NCBI GenBank assembly: GCA_024742355.1
Contig: JANSYM010000003.1
Location: 263,351 to 327,350 of the forward strand
From: Hyphomonadaceae bacterium
GTDB taxonomy: Bacteria > Pseudomonadota > Alphaproteobacteria > Caulobacterales > Hyphomonadaceae
Length of the DNA: 64,000 nucleotides
Reading direction: 5' to 3'
The position numbers and the translations under genes are program-made. Below the pieces are notes generated by a model. That model worked only from the letters and a program-made list of their open reading frames with translations, was not told where the DNA came from and made no database searches. Shown here piece after piece: positions 16,464-25,411 of this stretch (position 1 is its first letter; each line of letters begins with the position of its first letter).

Positions 16464-18455
16464 TTAAGGCGTCACCGTGTTGAACCAGAAGTCCGGCTGA
16501 TCAAGGGCGTCGAACATGGTTGAAACGGCGCTGCGTTTGCCGCTGATCTTCATCTTGCCGCTGGTGACCAGGCCGAGTGGTGCAGCCTCACCGAGGATTA
16601 GGCGGTCAAGATCGCTCCGATTAATTGTGACCGTGGCGGCTGGATCCTCAGTGCTGCCCATGCGGGGTACAATGACGGCCTTCTCGACCAGAATGCTGAG
16701 AGTCTCATCTCGATCCGGGAATTCGAACACGATAACGAACGGGTCGCGATCCATTTCTTCTGGCATGTAACGAACGGCCAGCGCATCGAACAGGTCCAGC
16801 GACGGCACGGCTTTGAGGAAATCCGGATTGCCAAGATTGGGGTTGCCAAGATCAGGCGTGCCGCGGCGCAGCTCTGCGGCACCGGTCAGGTAGTAGCTGC
16901 GCCAGGCGCCACTCTCTGCCTGGAAGCCAAGCTGCTCATAGGTCGCCGAGAGCCAGTCGCGGCCTTCCTGATTGTCCGGATCGGCGAAGACCAAATGATT
17001 GAACACTTCGGCAGCCCAGCGATAGTCGCCGGCTTCAAACGCGGCCTGGCCGATTTCAAGCACGCGCTCGGCGCCGCCCATGGCCTCGACATAGCGCGCC
17101 GCCGTCACTTCGTGGGGCAGGCGATTATATTCGGCCGGCACACCGCCCCACCAGCCGAAATAGTGCTGATAGACGGCTTTGGCATTGTGATTGAGCGTGC
17201 CGTAATAGCCGCGCGTGGTGAAATCCGCGCCTTGGAAGTCCGGCTCTTCAACGGCCTCGGCCGCTTCGACCATGGTGGCGCCCGCATTGGCGTTGCGCAG
17301 GGTCTGGTCATGGACATAGCGATAGATATCACGCTGGCTTTCCAGGAAGCCGGCGACGTTTTCCTGGCCCCAGGTCGGCCAATGGTGCGAGGCGAAAACG
17401 ACGTCGCTGCGGTCGCCATATTCGGCCAGAACATGGTCGATCACGCGGCTCCATTTCAGCGCGTCTCGGACCTTGGCGCCGCGCGGTGTAAGCACATTGT
17501 GGAAGGTGGCCGTGGCCACTTCAGCGGTACAGAGCGCCCGCTTTTCCGGTAGGTAGAACATGAATTCAGCTGGTGCTTCAGTCCCGGCGGCGTCGATGAA
17601 TTCAAACGTGATGCCATCAATCACGCGCACCGTTCCGCGGCCTTCAATCTCTTCGGTCGGCAACAGCAAGCTGACGGTGCCATTTGGCAGTCCCGGGCCG
17701 AGGCCGGAGCCGACATGGGCTGTGGTCGAGCGCGGCAGCGTGTTGCCAAACATCAGCGTCGCCCGCCGGCTCATTTGATTGCCGGCAATCAGGTTTTCGG
17801 AGACCGCATTCTCGGAAAACCCGATCGGCGCCAGCACCGGCACGCCGGCGGCGACGTCTTCATCGCTGATCACGCCGCGCGCGCCGCCGAAATGGTCGGC
17901 ATGCGAGTGGGTGTACAGGACACCGGTCACAGGCCGCTCGCCGAGCGTCTCATTGACCAGTTTCAGGGCCGCTGCAGCTGTTTCCGTGGCGGTCAGCGGA
18001 TCGACCAGAATCCATCCGGTCTCGCCTTCAATCACGCTCATCACAGACAAGTCGTAGCCACGGACCTGGTAGATGCCTTCGGCGACCTGGAACAGGCCAT
18101 GATGGGCTGCGAGTTGCGATTGCCGCCACAAGGATGGATTGACGGTCTCCGGCGCGTCGGAGTCGAGAAACTCGAATTGCGGGATCAGCCAGACCACATC
18201 GCCATTGGCGTTGAGGATGGCCTCGTCTTCGATAAAGGCCAGACGGTCGCGGCGGGCGTCTTCGCCGTCAGAGCCCTGGGAGAGATCGAGGCGCGCGGCG
18301 AGGTCGGCATTGGCCTGCCGGGTGAACGTCGTGGCCGTTCCCGGCGCAGGAAGCCCCGCTTCGATGGCCGCCTCAGAGGGCTCCGCCGGCGCCTGTTCCT
18401 GTTGTCCGCATGCTGTCAGCAGCGCCAATCCCAATCCGGTCGCAATGATCCGCAT
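16464..18455 (-). CDS. Alkyl sulfatase-type metallo-beta-lactamase-fold lipoprotein (SdsA1-like)
   Basis: 663 residues. Lipoprotein signal peptide (MRIIATGLGLALLTAC, lipidated Cys16) followed by a metallo-beta-lactamase fold with zinc motif THSHADHFGG, a dimerisation domain (AEYNRLPHEVTAARYVEAMGG) and a C-terminal SCP2-like domain (about last 125 residues), exactly the three-part architecture of secreted SDS hydrolases. The family cleaves primary or secondary alkyl sulfates to alcohol and sulfate. Start at 18455 is set by GGGAGG five bases upstream and the lipobox; a longer start at 18479 would spoil the signal. Membrane anchoring is less usual for this family, which is often soluble periplasmic. 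Confidence 0.9.
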   Translation of the reverse strand: MRIIATGLGLALLTACGQQEQAPAEPSEAAIEAGLPAPGTATTFTRQANADLAARLDLSQGSDGEDARRDRLAFIEDEAILNANGDVVWLIPQFEFLDSDAPETVNPSLWRQSQLAAHHGLFQVAEGIYQVRGYDLSVMSVIEGETGWILVDPLTATETAAAALKLVNETLGERPVTGVLYTHSHADHFGGARGVISDEDVAAGVPVLAPIGFSENAVSENLIAGNQMSRRATLMFGNTLPRSTTAHVGSGLGPGLPNGTVSLLLPTEEIEGRGTVRVIDGITFEFIDAAGTEAPAEFMFYLPEKRALCTAEVATATFHNVLTPRGAKVRDALKWSRVIDHVLAEYGDRSDVVFASHHWPTWGQENVAGFLESQRDIYRYVHDQTLRNANAGATMVEAAEAVEEPDFQGADFTTRGYYGTLNHNAKAVYQHYFGWWGGVPAEYNRLPHEVTAARYVEAMGGAERVLEIGQAAFEAGDYRWAAEVFNHLVFADPDNQEGRDWLSATYEQLGFQAESGAWRSYYLTGAAELRRGTPDLGNPNLGNPDFLKAVPSLDLFDALAVRYMPEEMDRDPFVIVFEFPDRDETLSILVEKAVIVPRMGSTEDPAATVTINRSDLDRLILGEAAPLGLVTSGKMKISGKRSAVSTMFDALDQPDFWFNTVTP

Positions 18456-18529
18456 ACTATCCTCCCGTCCTATTGGCACTAGGAGTGACGCAAATTCAGC
18501 CCGGGAACAAGATGGCGTGGCGGAAAGCG

Positions 18530-19198
18530 CTAGTAGCGATCAAGCCGGGTCGGGAGTCCGTACTCGACCAGCCGCGTGCACGCCCAGGCGTACTCATCGG
18601 CGCAGGAGTCCTGCAGCAAGCGCACCGCAGTCGGGCGATCGCGGGTGCCGCCCAGGCCCATATACATCATGTTGCCAAGGCCGGCGCAGCCACCTGCATC
18701 ACGCAGGCTACAGGCACGATCATAAAGCACTCGGGCATGGTCGAGATCGATCTCCCCGGCGCTGCCTTTCTGGGAAATGTAGGCCTGCTGCATACACGCT
18801 CCGGTGTGCCGCCCGTCCAGGCAGGCCGCATCATAGCTTGCTTTCGCCTCGGCATAATCCTGCTCGGTGCCGGATCCACGGCGATGCATTTCGCCGCGAG
18901 CAAAGCAATTACGCGCCCATTGATCTTGCGGCAAAGTACGGTCGGAGCAGAGGCGGTCATAGACTTCGAGCGCCTGCTCCATGCGCTGTTCGGCCCGAGC
19001 GAGATCAATGCCATCGGAATCCTTGATGACTTCCCGTCCTTCGACGCCATAGGTCAGGCGGGCGGCATCGCGCATGGCGCGCTCCGCGAGATACTCGTCA
19101 GCACTTTTAGGGGTCGGTTGCGGCTTGCCGAACTGGGCCAATGCGGTCGAGGACAACGCGATCGCGAAGCAAAAACTGGCAAACAAACGAACAAACAT
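18530..19198 (-). CDS. Exported Cys-rich Sel1/Hcp-like repeat protein
   Basis: About 222 residues with signal peptide (MFVRLFASFCFAIALSSTALA-Q). The mature part carries three to four Sel1-like (TPR-related) repeats with Cys pairs spaced seven or eight apart (ACLDGRHTGAC, ACSLRDAGGC, SCADEYAWAC), the disulfide pattern of Helicobacter cysteine-rich proteins. Such repeats bind peptides or scaffold periplasmic complexes. Start at 19198 has GGAG six bases upstream; the preceding GTG at 19210 overlaps that site. No partner is evident nearby. Confidence 0.78.
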   Translation of the reverse strand: MFVRLFASFCFAIALSSTALAQFGKPQPTPKSADEYLAERAMRDAARLTYGVEGREVIKDSDGIDLARAEQRMEQALEVYDRLCSDRTLPQDQWARNCFARGEMHRRGSGTEQDYAEAKASYDAACLDGRHTGACMQQAYISQKGSAGEIDLDHARVLYDRACSLRDAGGCAGLGNMMYMGLGGTRDRPTAVRLLQDSCADEYAWACTRLVEYGLPTRLDRY

Positions 19199-19314
19199 AA
19201 ACGGCTCCACGCTGAGTCAGATGTGTAACCTTGTAACTAGGAATGCGGCGCTTTTCTGTCGAGTCTTGCCAGACAGTGTTTCGGCTGCCACCGTAATCAA
19301 AACCGGAGGAATAC

Positions 19315-20286
19315 ATGTCAGCAGAAAACCAGAAACCCATTGGCTCAGGCTATGGGGCGAAAACGCCTGCCTCAGAGGTTGTCAAAGGCATGGACCTCAG
19401 CGGCAAGAATGTCATCGTGACCGGCGGCTATAGCGGTATCGGAATTGAAGAAGTGCGGGCGCTGGCGGGTGTTGGTGCCAAGGTCACGGTGCCGGCGCGC
19501 CGACCAGAAGCTGCTCAGGAAGCGCTTGGCGGCGTCGACGGAGACATCGAGATTGCCAGTATGGATCTGGGTGACCTGGCCAGCGTCAGAAAATTTGCAG
19601 ACGACTATGTCGCCACGGGTCGCCAGCTCGATATCCTGATCAACAATGCCGGGATCATGGCTTGTCCGCTGGCGCGCGTTGGGCCCGGCTGGGAGAGCCA
19701 GTTCGGCATCAACCATCTCGGGCACATGGCGCTCGCAGTGTCGCTGCTGCCCGCGCTGCAAAAGGCCGAGACCTCGCGCCTCGTCGCGCTTTCCTCGACC
19801 GCGCATATTCGCGGCGATGTGAATTGGGATGATCCCCATTACGAGCGCACAGAATATGAAAAGTGGAATGCTTATGCGCAGGCCAAGTCCGCAAATGCCT
19901 TGTTTGCTCTGGGCGCGGATCGCCGCTGGGACCAATATGGCGTGACGGCATTTGGTGTGCACCCGGGCGGGATCTTCACGCCGCTCCAACGTCACCTCAC
20001 GGTCGAGGAAATGTCGGCAATGGGCTGGATGAATCCCGACGGGACCATTCCGGACGCGATCAAGGCCATGTTCAAAACGCCGGAGCAGGGCGCTTCGACG
20101 GCGACCTGGGCGGCAACCTCTCCGCAGCTGGAAGGCCGTGGCGGCGAATATTGCGAAGATTGCGACATTGCCCAACTCGCGGGCCCGGACAGCCAGCGCT
20201 GGCACCATGCGCGCGAGTGGATTTGCGATGACGGAAAAGCTGATCGCCTCTGGGCGATGAGCGAGGAAATGCTCGCAAACGCATAA
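19315..20286 (+). CDS. Short-chain dehydrogenase/reductase
   Basis: 323-residue classical SDR with Rossmann motif TGGYSGIG (36-43), NNAG (INNAGIMACPL), catalytic Ser (ALSSTAH) and YAQAK (Tyr, Lys). The extended length and the ..DWDDPHY..-like loop place it near the retinol dehydrogenase/WWOX/protochlorophyllide-reductase-like group, which are often of unknown substrate in bacteria. Strong Shine-Dalgarno (GGAGG) before the ATG. It is followed by an ArsR regulator gene 50 bases downstream whose palindrome lies in the gap; whether it is part of that regulon is unknown. Confidence 0.88.
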   Translation: MSAENQKPIGSGYGAKTPASEVVKGMDLSGKNVIVTGGYSGIGIEEVRALAGVGAKVTVPARRPEAAQEALGGVDGDIEIASMDLGDLASVRKFADDYVATGRQLDILINNAGIMACPLARVGPGWESQFGINHLGHMALAVSLLPALQKAETSRLVALSSTAHIRGDVNWDDPHYERTEYEKWNAYAQAKSANALFALGADRRWDQYGVTAFGVHPGGIFTPLQRHLTVEEMSAMGWMNPDGTIPDAIKAMFKTPEQGASTATWAATSPQLEGRGGEYCEDCDIAQLAGPDSQRWHHAREWICDDGKADRLWAMSEEMLANA

Positions 20287-20313
20287 TGTTCAACTTTTTG
20301 GTTGAATAAAATT

Positions 20314-20359
20314 AAGGCCTCTGTATATTCATCCACATGGTTGAATATACAGAGGCCTT
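20314..20359. promoter_or_regulatory. Perfect 18-bp inverted repeat spanning the arsR-type start codon
   Basis: AAGGCCTCTGTATATTCA (20314-20331), a 10-base centre, and its exact reverse complement (20342-20359). The ATG of the regulator (20337-20339) lies in the centre and the right arm encodes its first residues (VEYTEALT). As DNA it is an ideal operator for a dimeric winged-helix repressor; as RNA it would hold the start codon in a 10-nt loop of an 18-bp stem. Which is used is not known. Confidence 0.75.
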
Positions 20360-20675
20360 GACGCAGACCTTTAAGGCCCTCGCCGATCCGACCCGGCGGG
20401 CGATGCTTGAGAGCTTGCGCACAGGTCCAAAGACAATCGGCGCCCTGGCCGAGCCGCTGGCTATCAGTTTTGCGGCAACCTCGAAACATATTGGCATCCT
20501 CGAAGACGCCGCGCTCATCCGCCGCGAGAAGCGCGGTCGGGAGCGCGTCTGCCACTTGCAACGTGGTCAGCTCGAAGACGCGCAAGCCTGGCTGGATCGC
20601 CATGCTGCGTTCTGGACTGGCGCCCTGGATGCCCTCGAAACAGCTCTAAAAGAAGAGGATGAGCGTGATGAGTGA
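20337..20675 (+). CDS. ArsR-family winged-helix repressor (SRPBCC-paired type)
   Basis: 112 residues. Core FKALADPTRRAMLESLRTGPKTIGALAEPLAISFAATSKHIGILEDAALI is the non-metal ArsR type that is habitually encoded next to an AHSA1/SRPBCC protein; no Cys-based metal site is visible. The downstream SRPBCC gene overlaps its stop codon, confirming the pair. The gene starts inside a perfect 18-bp inverted repeat, presumably its own operator. The ligand is unknown; in this arrangement the partner protein may bind or remove the inducer (inference). Confidence 0.92.
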   Translation: MVEYTEALTQTFKALADPTRRAMLESLRTGPKTIGALAEPLAISFAATSKHIGILEDAALIRREKRGRERVCHLQRGQLEDAQAWLDRHAAFWTGALDALETALKEEDERDE

Positions 20676-21201
20676 CCCTGTAACCTATCCAAACCCGACC
20701 GTGCTCGAGATTTTTCGTGACCTTCCTGGTCCCATCGACCGGGTCTGGGATTATCTTACGAAGTCAGAGCTGCGTCAGAAATGGCTTTGCGCCGGCGATG
20801 TTTCACCGCAAGTCGGCGGGGCGATCGTGTTCGATTTTGATCACACCCGGATTTCTGCGCGACCCACGCCGAAAAGCCATGAAGGTGGCGGCGACCATCA
20901 CATGGTCGGTGAGGTACGGGTCTATGACCCACCGCATCATCTGGCTTTTTCCTGGCCCTCAGCGGAAGGCGAGTCACCGACCGAAGTGGTGATCAGGCTG
21001 ACGGAAACGGAGAAAGGCGTGCGCCTGCATTTGCGGCACGAAATGTTGGTCAGCAAGGATTACAAGTCGGGCGCATCGGCTGGATGGCATGTTCATCTCG
21101 ACATTCTTGGCGACATTCTCGCGGACCGGCCTGGCCGTGACTTCTGGGATCATTTCCTGCCGCTTGAGGCTGAATATAAAGCGATGCTAGACAAGGCCTG
21201 A
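20668..21201 (+). CDS. SRPBCC (AHSA1-like) domain protein
   Basis: 177 residues of the START/Bet v1-like fold in its AHSA1 subfamily (EIFRDLPGPIDRVWDYLTKSELRQKWL ... VTDP-type beta-sheet ... LHLRHEML). These small hydrophobic-ligand-binding proteins are regularly co-transcribed with ArsR repressors. Start taken at 20668, within the last codons of arsR (overlap of 8 bases), with AGAGG about 9 bases upstream; an ATG at 20659 is three codons earlier. Followed by a DUF3052 gene overlapping by one base. Confidence 0.88.
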   Translation: MSDPVTYPNPTVLEIFRDLPGPIDRVWDYLTKSELRQKWLCAGDVSPQVGGAIVFDFDHTRISARPTPKSHEGGGDHHMVGEVRVYDPPHHLAFSWPSAEGESPTEVVIRLTETEKGVRLHLRHEMLVSKDYKSGASAGWHVHLDILGDILADRPGRDFWDHFLPLEAEYKAMLDKA

Positions 21202-21605
21202 TGCCTCCACAGACACACGGATATTCCGGCAAGCCGCTCTATCAGAAACTTGGATTGAAGCCGGGCATGACCTGCTTGCCGATCCGGCCGCCGGAACACT
21301 TTGGGCAACTCATTCAGGGCGCGGAAGGCGTCCGTTTCATCAAGCGCGATGCGCCGTCAGAGTGCGTGCATGTGTTTTGTCGCCGCAAGCGTCACGTGCC
21401 GCCGCTTTTCTCACGGGCGCTCAGATCGGTGAAGGAGGGCGGCATGATCTGGATGTCCTGGCCCAAGAAAAGTTCGTCGCTCTACGTCGATCTCACCGAG
21501 CAGGACTTTCGCGATCACATTTTGCCGCTTGGCTGGGTTGATGTGAAAGTCTGCGCCGTTGATGCGGATTGGTCGGGCCTGAAATTCCTCATGCGCAAAA
21601 GCTGA
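21201..21605 (+). CDS. DUF3052-like protein
   Basis: 134 residues beginning GYSGKPLYQKLGLKPGMTCLPI, the hallmark N-terminus of the DUF3052 family (usually GYSGTPLAKKLGIKPG). The rest (HVFCRRKRHVPPLFSRALRSVKEGGMIWMSWPKKSS) also fits; members have no known activity and look like small Rossmann-like proteins, often near SRPBCC genes. The ATG overlaps the preceding TGA (TGATG), so it is translationally coupled with the ArsR-SRPBCC pair. Confidence 0.8.
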   Translation: MPPQTHGYSGKPLYQKLGLKPGMTCLPIRPPEHFGQLIQGAEGVRFIKRDAPSECVHVFCRRKRHVPPLFSRALRSVKEGGMIWMSWPKKSSSLYVDLTEQDFRDHILPLGWVDVKVCAVDADWSGLKFLMRKS

Positions 21606-21670
21606 GATCTTGGCCACAACCCCTGATACGCTCGCTTGACCTGATCAATCAGTCGGCGCAGGGACGATCT

Positions 21671-22381
21671 ATGCAGAGCGACACGCCAAATCCCAGTCCT
21701 CAGAGGTCCAGGCTCGGCCTGTGGGTCGGGCTCGGCCTTCTGGCGCTGTTACTGTCGCTCTTCCTGTTCGGGCGCTACACCGATTTCCTGGACCTGGAAG
21801 CTCTGCAACGGGCGATTGCGGCGTTTGCAGACGGGCCGTGGGGCGTTCCGGCTCTGATCCTGACCTTTTGCGTCTGCGCGTTTATCGGCGTGCCGCAATT
21901 TCTATTGATCGGCATCGCGGTTTACGCGTTTGGCCCGCTCTGGGGCGGCGTCTGGGCCTGGGTCGCAACAATGTGCTCGGGTGCGATCACCTTCTGGTTG
22001 GGGCGCCTGTTCAGTGAGGCGACGCTGAATCGGCTCGGGCAGGGACGGATCAAGCGTTTTGCCGAGTTCGTCGCCCGCAACGCCTTTGCCGCCAGTGCGA
22101 TCGTCCGCAATGCGCCGACTGGCCCATTCCTCGTGGTGAACATGGTGTTCGGCGCGATTGGCGCGAAATTCTCCCATTATTTCGGCGGCATGGCCTTGGG
22201 CGTGATCCCGAAGATTGCCCTGGTTGCGTTTGGCTTGCAGGCCATTCAGGCTGCGCTGGAAGGTAATTTCTGGACTGCGATCGCGGCGGCGCTTGCCGCC
22301 CTCGCCGTCTTCCTGGGTGGTTTCCTCTATGTGCGGCACAGACGCCGCAAAGGGGAAAATATTGCGCTGGGCGCAGATTAG
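21671..22381 (+). CDS. TVP38/TMEM64 (VTT/DedA-like) membrane protein
   Basis: 236 residues, five to six hydrophobic helices. Contains the VTT-domain core: GVPQFLLIGIAVYAFGPLWGGVWAWVATMCSGAITFWLGR and the conserved RNAPTGPFLVVNMVFGA re-entrant-loop region. Family members are probable lipid scramblases/flippases in the inner membrane (VTT/DedA superfamily knowledge). The C-terminus is basic and cytosolic. Start at 21671 chosen because an earlier in-frame start (21569) would lie inside the DUF3052 gene. Its stop precedes the leuA leader region. Confidence 0.85.
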   Translation: MQSDTPNPSPQRSRLGLWVGLGLLALLLSLFLFGRYTDFLDLEALQRAIAAFADGPWGVPALILTFCVCAFIGVPQFLLIGIAVYAFGPLWGGVWAWVATMCSGAITFWLGRLFSEATLNRLGQGRIKRFAEFVARNAFAASAIVRNAPTGPFLVVNMVFGAIGAKFSHYFGGMALGVIPKIALVAFGLQAIQAALEGNFWTAIAAALAALAVFLGGFLYVRHRRRKGENIALGAD

Positions 22382-22421
22382 GCTGTTGACACTGCTGCCT
22401 GTAGCCATCATTGCAGTCCTC

Positions 22422-22493
22422 ATGCGCAAGAATTTGCCTCTTTTGACCCTGCTCCTACTTACCGGCCCCTGGCCGGTAGCGGCGGTGCATTAG
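22422..22493 (+). CDS. Leu-rich leader peptide of leuA
   Basis: 23-codon reading frame beginning MRKNLPLLTLLLLTG and ending VAAVH, with seven Leu codons using six different triplets (TTG, CTT, TTG, CTG, CTC, CTA, CTT), four of them consecutive. The run ends exactly where a strong hairpin begins. This is the classical layout of an attenuation leader peptide. No Shine-Dalgarno precedes the ATG; a TTGACA box at 22386-22391 would place transcription start almost at the ATG, so the leader may be leaderless, as known for rhizobial trpL (inference). Confidence 0.75.
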   Translation: MRKNLPLLTLLLLTGPWPVAAVH

Positions 22494-22552
22494 CGCATCT
22501 GCCCACGGCCAGGGGATCGCACCGAAAAACGTTTCACGACATCAACTGGCCG
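22460..22552 (+). promoter_or_regulatory. leuA attenuator: three competing stems
   Basis: Stem A: TACCGGCC (22460-22467) with GGCCGGTA (22471-22478), loop CCT. Stem B: CCCCTGGCCG (22466-22475) with CGGCCAGGGG (22506-22515), 10 perfect pairs. Stem C: CGGCCAG (22506-22512) with CTGGCCG (22546-22552), which ends 5 bases before the leuA ATG. A excludes B and B excludes C, so ribosome stalling at the Leu codons would favour B and free the leuA start region. There is no T-tract, suggesting a translational or Rho-linked rather than intrinsic-terminator switch. Confidence 0.6.
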
Positions 22553-22557
22553 AACCG

Positions 22558-24090
22558 ATGACCGATACAACTGATATTGTAATTTTTGACACCACGATGC
22601 GCGATGGCGAGCAGTCGCCTGGCGCGTCGATGACACATAATGAGAAGCTGGCTTTGGGCGAGTTGCTCGAAACCATGGGTGTGCATGTGATTGAGGCAGG
22701 CTTTCCCGCCGCTTCAATCGGCGACTTCGAAGCTGTGCGCGAAATTGCCAAACGCTCCAAGTCTGCCACGATTTGCGGTCTTGCCCGGTCAACACCTGGC
22801 GATATTGACCGCTGCGCCGAAGCTGTGCGCCACGCCGCCAAGCCGCGCATCCACACTTTTATCTCCACCAGCCCGGTGCACATGAAGCACAAGCTGAAAA
22901 TGGGTGCGAATGCCGTACTCGAAGCGGTCGGGCGCTCTGTCGCTCAGGCCCGAAATCTGGTGCCGGATGTCGAGTGGAGCCCGGAAGACGCGACCCGCAC
23001 CGAGTTCGACTTCCTTTGCAAATGCATCGATGCCGCGATCACCAGCGGCGCGACGACCATCAACATTCCCGACACGGTCGGTTACTCGCATCCGGAAGAA
23101 TATGGCAATCTGATCCGGCGTCTGCGCGAAACGGTGCCGGACAGCGACAAGGTGATCTGGTCGACCCATTGCCATAATGATCTGGGCCTGGCGGTCGCCA
23201 ATTCCATCGCGGGTGTCCAGAATGGTGCCCGCCAGGTGGAATGCACGATCAATGGCCTCGGTGAGCGGGCCGGCAATGCGGCGCTGGAAGAGGTTGTCAT
23301 GGCGTTCAACACCCGCCGTGATGACTTGCCGTTTACCACCGGGCTCGACACGACACGATTGGCAACCGCGAGCCATATGGTCAGCCGGATTACCGGGTTC
23401 CCGGTCCAGTATAACAAGGCAATTGTCGGCAAGAATGCGTTCGCACATGAAAGCGGTATCCATCAGGATGGCATGCTGAAAAATGCCGAAACCTATGAGA
23501 TCATGAAGCCGGAAGATGTCGGGGTGTCCAAGACCAGCCTGGTCATGGGCAAGCATTCCGGGCGTCACGCCTTCCGCGACAAGCTGGAAAGCCTCGGTTA
23601 CGAGCTCGACAAGGATAGCCTGAATGAAGCGTTCAAGCGCTTCAAGGACCTTGCTGACAAGAAGAAGCACGTCTTTGACGATGATCTGATGGCCCTGGTC
23701 GATGATCAGCTGTCAGCCGTCGGGGAGCGGATTTCCTTCGAGACGCTGCGGGTGGTGGCAGGATCTGAAGGCCCGCAAACGGCGGACCTGACGGTTCTCG
23801 TCGATGGTGAGAGCCATGCGGTGACGTCTGAAGGCAACGGACCGGTGGATGCGGTCTTCAACGCGATCCGCAAGATTGTCCCACATCAGGGCAAGCTCGA
23901 TCTGTTCCAGGTCAGCGCTGTGACCGGCGGGACCGATGCGCAGGCCGATGTGCATGTTCGCCTGAAGGGTGAGGGGATTATGGCCACAGGCCGATCGTCT
24001 GACCCAGATACGCTGGTAGCAGCGGCCAAGGCCTATATCCACGCGCTGAACAAACTCGAAGCGCGCCGCCTGAAGCGAATGGCCGCTTAA
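22558..24090 (+). CDS. leuA: 2-isopropylmalate synthase
   Basis: 510 residues. Condenses acetyl-CoA with 2-oxoisovalerate, the committed step of leucine synthesis. HMGL-like TIM barrel with FDTTMRDGEQSPGASM, HCHNDLGLAVANS (metal-binding His-x-His) and NGLGERAGNAALEE; GIHQDGMLKN and a C-terminal allosteric LeuA dimer domain (about 380-500) for feedback inhibition by Leu. Full length for the type common in proteobacteria. Preceded by a Leu-rich leader and hairpins, and lacking a plain Shine-Dalgarno, so expression is probably controlled by leucyl-tRNA supply. Other leu genes are not in the window. Confidence 0.96.
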   Translation: MTDTTDIVIFDTTMRDGEQSPGASMTHNEKLALGELLETMGVHVIEAGFPAASIGDFEAVREIAKRSKSATICGLARSTPGDIDRCAEAVRHAAKPRIHTFISTSPVHMKHKLKMGANAVLEAVGRSVAQARNLVPDVEWSPEDATRTEFDFLCKCIDAAITSGATTINIPDTVGYSHPEEYGNLIRRLRETVPDSDKVIWSTHCHNDLGLAVANSIAGVQNGARQVECTINGLGERAGNAALEEVVMAFNTRRDDLPFTTGLDTTRLATASHMVSRITGFPVQYNKAIVGKNAFAHESGIHQDGMLKNAETYEIMKPEDVGVSKTSLVMGKHSGRHAFRDKLESLGYELDKDSLNEAFKRFKDLADKKKHVFDDDLMALVDDQLSAVGERISFETLRVVAGSEGPQTADLTVLVDGESHAVTSEGNGPVDAVFNAIRKIVPHQGKLDLFQVSAVTGGTDAQADVHVRLKGEGIMATGRSSDPDTLVAAAKAYIHALNKLEARRLKRMAA

Positions 24091-24120
24091 AACCCTAACA
24101 AACGAAGCGTTTGTATAAAG

Positions 24121-24151
24121 CCTGTCCCATTTTGGGGCAGGTTTTCCTTTT
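24121..24151 (+). terminator. Intrinsic terminator after leuA
   Basis: CCTGTCCC (24121-24128), loop ATTTT, GGGGCAGG (24134-24141) and then TTTTCCTTTT. Eight pairs with one G-T wobble. A smaller hairpin (ACAAACG-AAG-CGTTTGT, 24096-24112) lies just before it. The remaining about 170 bases to mreB are AT-rich in part and should hold the mreB promoter, but I could not pick clear hexamers. Confidence 0.85.
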
Positions 24152-24306
24152 CGTAGTGTCTACCGATGCGGTGGCTTGGTGTACGGGTCGTACGCATAGA
24201 ATGAGAATGCAGACTTGCTTTAATTAAATCTAAACGGCATGAGGGTATAAGGGCTGATACAAGAAATGAAGCTGCACGCGCCGGGGACGGCCGGGCAAAG
24301 AGTTAG

Positions 24307-25362
<1,056 letters not shown>

Positions 25363-25411
25363 CACGATTGCGGATTAAAGCGACCGCAATCAAGAAAGAA
25401 GGATCAGGCCC

